From Geofilum sp964396555 (GTDB lineage Bacteria > Bacteroidota > Bacteroidia > Bacteroidales > Marinilabiliaceae), in contig CAYNFX010000023.1 of NCBI GenBank assembly GCA_964396555.1, positions 1-23,753 of the forward strand: a stretch of 23,753 bases of DNA, given 5' to 3'. Every line of letters starts with the position of its first letter. Positions within the stretch are counted from its first letter, which is position 1. Position numbers and translations under genes: made by a program. Below, in pieces: positions 21,864 to 23,753 of the stretch. The notes below the pieces were generated by a model. The model was not told where the DNA came from. It searched no databases and worked only from the letters and a program-made list of their open reading frames with translations.

Positions 21864-22657
21864 CGACCTTTCTTTATGGCTTTGGCAGCTTTTTCTATCC
21901 AGATATCTACTATTTCAGGCAGGTCGCCCAAGGCTTTTTTGACTGTTGTGACATTTAAACCTTCAGCCTGAAGTCTAGATTTCCAGCTTTCCTTTTGTGT
22001 GCCGGCAAGGTCTATAACAGCATGACCTCCAGAAACTGTCAGCAGGGGCATCACAAGCAGATTCTTTATGCCGATACTCTTAAGTTCTTCAGTGACATCT
22101 TCAAGGAAGGGGAAAGCTTCAAGTGTAGCGACATAGACCGGGATTCCATTTAATCTTCTAAAATACTCCTGAAGTGCGGCATAGCCGATATTGGCAGGAT
22201 GGCTTGTTCCATGTCCCATTAGCAACAGGGCATCAGGACTTTCATCTGCATGAGAAGCATAGTCCTGAAGTAAGTTAGCAACACGTGCATAATCCTCATG
22301 ATTTGATAGTAGTGGTTCACCAACAACAATACGATCAACTCCTTTGGGAATACTTTGCATGGCATTTACAGTACTGACAACATCGTTGTACTCTTTGCCA
22401 CCAATAACATGGAGGGATTGCAAACAGACTTCGCTATAGCCGTCTTCTCCAAACTGAGCCAGAGCCCTTGCAGCGGAGGGGATGTCAATACCCCTGGCTC
22501 TAAGTCTCTCACGGACTATTGAGGATGTATAGGCGATGCGTACTTCAAATTCAGGAAAGGCCGCGCGGAAGCGGGCTTCGATTTCCCTGTAGGTCTTAGC
22601 CGCTTCTTCTATAGTGGTTCCAAAAGCTGTCAGCAGTATTGCTTTATTTTCTTTCAT
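21860..22657 (-). CDS. cbiK: CbiK-type sirohydrochlorin cobaltochelatase
   Basis: A 265-residue protein of the anaerobic CbiK chelatase family, which inserts Co2+ (or another metal) into sirohydrochlorin. Features are ILLTAFGTT at the N-terminus, SLHVIGGKEY (81-90), LLMGHGTSHPANIGY with metal-binding His149, Glu180 in ATLEAFPF, and PLLTVSGGHAVIDLAG with His212. Length is normal and there is no signal peptide, so it is cytoplasmic. No other cobalamin or siroheme gene and no cobalamin riboswitch was seen, so the metal and pathway are open: B12, siroheme or heme. It overlaps queD by four bases at the stops and is divergent from polA. Confidence 0.88.
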   Translation of the reverse strand: MKENKAILLTAFGTTIEEAAKTYREIEARFRAAFPEFEVRIAYTSSIVRERLRARGIDIPSAARALAQFGEDGYSEVCLQSLHVIGGKEYNDVVSTVNAMQSIPKGVDRIVVGEPLLSNHEDYARVANLLQDYASHADESPDALLLMGHGTSHPANIGYAALQEYFRRLNGIPVYVATLEAFPFLEDVTEELKSIGIKNLLVMPLLTVSGGHAVIDLAGTQKESWKSRLQAEGLNVTTVKKALGDLPEIVDIWIEKAAKAIKKGR

Positions 22658-22720
22658 AGGAGATTAACAATAGCGTTTTCTGCTTTGTTTGTCTAAAGTA
22701 CTCAATTTGTCAGGGAGTCA

Positions 22721-22736
22721 GGTGCTTTTACGCACC
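22721..22736. promoter_or_regulatory. Small hairpin in the cbiK-polA divergent gap
   Basis: GGTGC (22721-22725) pairs with GCACC (22732-22736) around the loop TTTTAC. It sits in the 114-base gap between divergent cbiK and polA, about 36 bases before the polA start. It could be an operator or leader hairpin; it lacks a T-tract. Confidence 0.3.
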
Positions 22737-22771
22737 AATTCCTTAAATTTATGGAGTAAAACAAATGTGAG

Positions 22772-23753
22772 ATGACAGATAAGATAAAGAATATTTACTT
22801 ATTGGATGCCTATGCTTTGATATACAGAGCTTACTATGCATTCATCAAAGCACCACGGATAAATTCTAAAGGGCTTAACACTTCTGCAATTTATGGATTT
22901 ACAAATACTTTGCTTGATATAGTCAACAATCAGCATCCTACTCACCTCGCTGTAGTGATTGATTATCCGGGACCGAACTTTCGTGATGAGCTTTACCCTG
23001 ATTATAAAGCCAACAGAGAAGCAGCACCAGAAGATATCAAACGCGCAGTGCCCTATATTGAATCAATACTTGAAGCGATGAACATATCTATGCTTCAGGC
23101 ACAGGGTTATGAAGCTGATGACCTTATAGGTACTTTGGCAACTAAGGCTTCCAAGGAAGGATTTATGACATATATGGTTACTTCAGATAAGGATTTTGGA
23201 CAGCTTGTTAAAGAGAATGTTAAAATACTAAAACCTCGAACCGGAACCAAGGATACAGAGATATGGGGTCCTGAGGAGGTAAGAGCCCACTACAATGTGC
23301 CGGATCCGATCAATATTATTGATCTGCTTGCTCTTTGGGGTGACAGTGCCGATAATGTGCCAGGCTGTCCGGGTATCGGCGAGAAGAGGGCAATGGAAAT
23401 TATTGGGAAGTATGGCACTGTTGAGAATGTATATAAGAATATAGGGGATTTCAAGGGTAAGGTACAATCCAACCTGATTGAATTTAAGAGTCAGGTTGAA
23501 TTGGCACGTAAGCTTGTTACAATAGTCACCGATGTACCTTTTGAAGTTGATCTGAATAGTTTGGCTATGAAGGGTCCGGATGTGGAGAAACTCAGAGCTA
23601 TAATGGAGGAGCTGGAATTTAAGGCACTACTGGATAGGATTATCTCGGAACCGAAGCCAAAGACATCATTCACAGCGCAAGGCAGCTTGTTTGGTGAAGC
23701 GGAACTTCTAGCTGTTGCTGTCTCCGATAGCTTTAATACTGTTGATGATATTG
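22772..23753 (+). CDS. polA: DNA polymerase I, 5' part (5'-nuclease domain), cut by window end
   Basis: The frame from ATG 22772 stays open to the last base, giving the first 327 residues of a protein that in full is usually over 900. It begins MTDKIKNIYLLDAYALIYRA, with metal-binding Asp12, then PNFRDELYPDYKANR, QGYEADDLIGTLA, TSDKDFGQLV and GDSADNVPGCPGIGEKRA, the metal and helix-hairpin-helix motifs of the FEN-like 5'-nuclease that removes RNA primers and flaps. TFR is usual where NFR is seen. The last residues lie beyond the nuclease, in the approach to the 3'-5' exonuclease-like domain. The enzyme fills gaps in replication and repair, including after UvrC incision. Confidence 0.97.
   Translation, partial: MTDKIKNIYLLDAYALIYRAYYAFIKAPRINSKGLNTSAIYGFTNTLLDIVNNQHPTHLAVVIDYPGPNFRDELYPDYKANREAAPEDIKRAVPYIESILEAMNISMLQAQGYEADDLIGTLATKASKEGFMTYMVTSDKDFGQLVKENVKILKPRTGTKDTEIWGPEEVRAHYNVPDPINIIDLLALWGDSADNVPGCPGIGEKRAMEIIGKYGTVENVYKNIGDFKGKVQSNLIEFKSQVELARKLVTIVTDVPFEVDLNSLAMKGPDVEKLRAIMEELEFKALLDRIISEPKPKTSFTAQGSLFGEAELLAVAVSDSFNTVDDI

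Noticed and set aside
22277..22292. CACGTG inside cbiK
   Set aside because: Flanks AGCAA and CATAA do not match TGTTN and NAACA.
22658..22771. Cobalamin riboswitch near cbiK
   Set aside because: The gap is only 114 bases and no B12-box-like sequence was seen on the cbiK strand.

Overview
The window looks like a piece of a low-GC Bacteroidota chromosome, probably from the order Bacteroidales. The evidence is the gene order (ruvB, polysaccharide flippase, dut, TPR lipoprotein, DUF4292 lipoprotein, EnvC-like protein; then ybeY, mnmG, uvrC, dtd, deoC), the scarcity of Shine-Dalgarno sequences, several Bacteroidota-type -7 promoter boxes (TAnnTTTG), and a YbeY whose third zinc histidine is replaced by Asp. 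A CbiK-type anaerobic chelatase and HemW would suit an anaerobe or facultative anaerobe. No phage, IS element, CRISPR array, tRNA or rRNA gene was seen.

Layout. Bases 1-2694: the tail of an unidentified plus-strand gene, a bidirectional terminator, hemW (minus), a VanZ-family membrane protein (plus), and an rpiB-rrf2 pair (minus). Bases 2695-3163: a 469-base AT-rich gap with no gene, holding inverted repeats, DnaA-box-like nonamers and outward-facing promoter boxes. Bases 3164-17760: every gene is on the plus strand: nadA, an orphan receiver protein, ruvB, flippase, dut, TPR lipoprotein, DUF4292 lipoprotein, envC-like, RsbW-like kinase, ybeY, mnmG, adenine deaminase, uvrC. Bases 17743-23753: mixed strands: lplA (minus), dtd and deoC (plus), a long-chain prenyl diphosphate synthase (minus), queD (plus), cbiK (minus), and the 5' part of polA (plus), cut by the window end.

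The main observation is chromosome architecture rather than a new enzyme. Two perfect ParB-binding parS palindromes lie at 14251-14266 (directly after mnmG) and 14488-14503 (inside the adenine deaminase gene). A third site with a perfect 14-base core is at 9863-9878. Together with the strand switch, the sampled change in G/C balance and the DnaA-box-like gap at 2695-3163, they suggest this window is the replication-origin and centromere-like region, with oriC possibly in that gap. The parS calls are strong; the oriC call is a hypothesis.

Genes that work together: flippase, TPR lipoprotein, DUF4292 lipoprotein and EnvC-like protein form a tightly packed, partly overlapping envelope cassette, in which the EnvC LytM domain has lost zinc ligands and is probably an activator. 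MnmG (tRNA modification) and YbeY (rRNA maturation) form a translation group. UvrC, RuvB and PolA are DNA repair proteins, and Dut keeps uracil out of DNA. Adenine deaminase sits where relatives usually have apt, and the mazG-type gene usual between dtd and deoC is absent.
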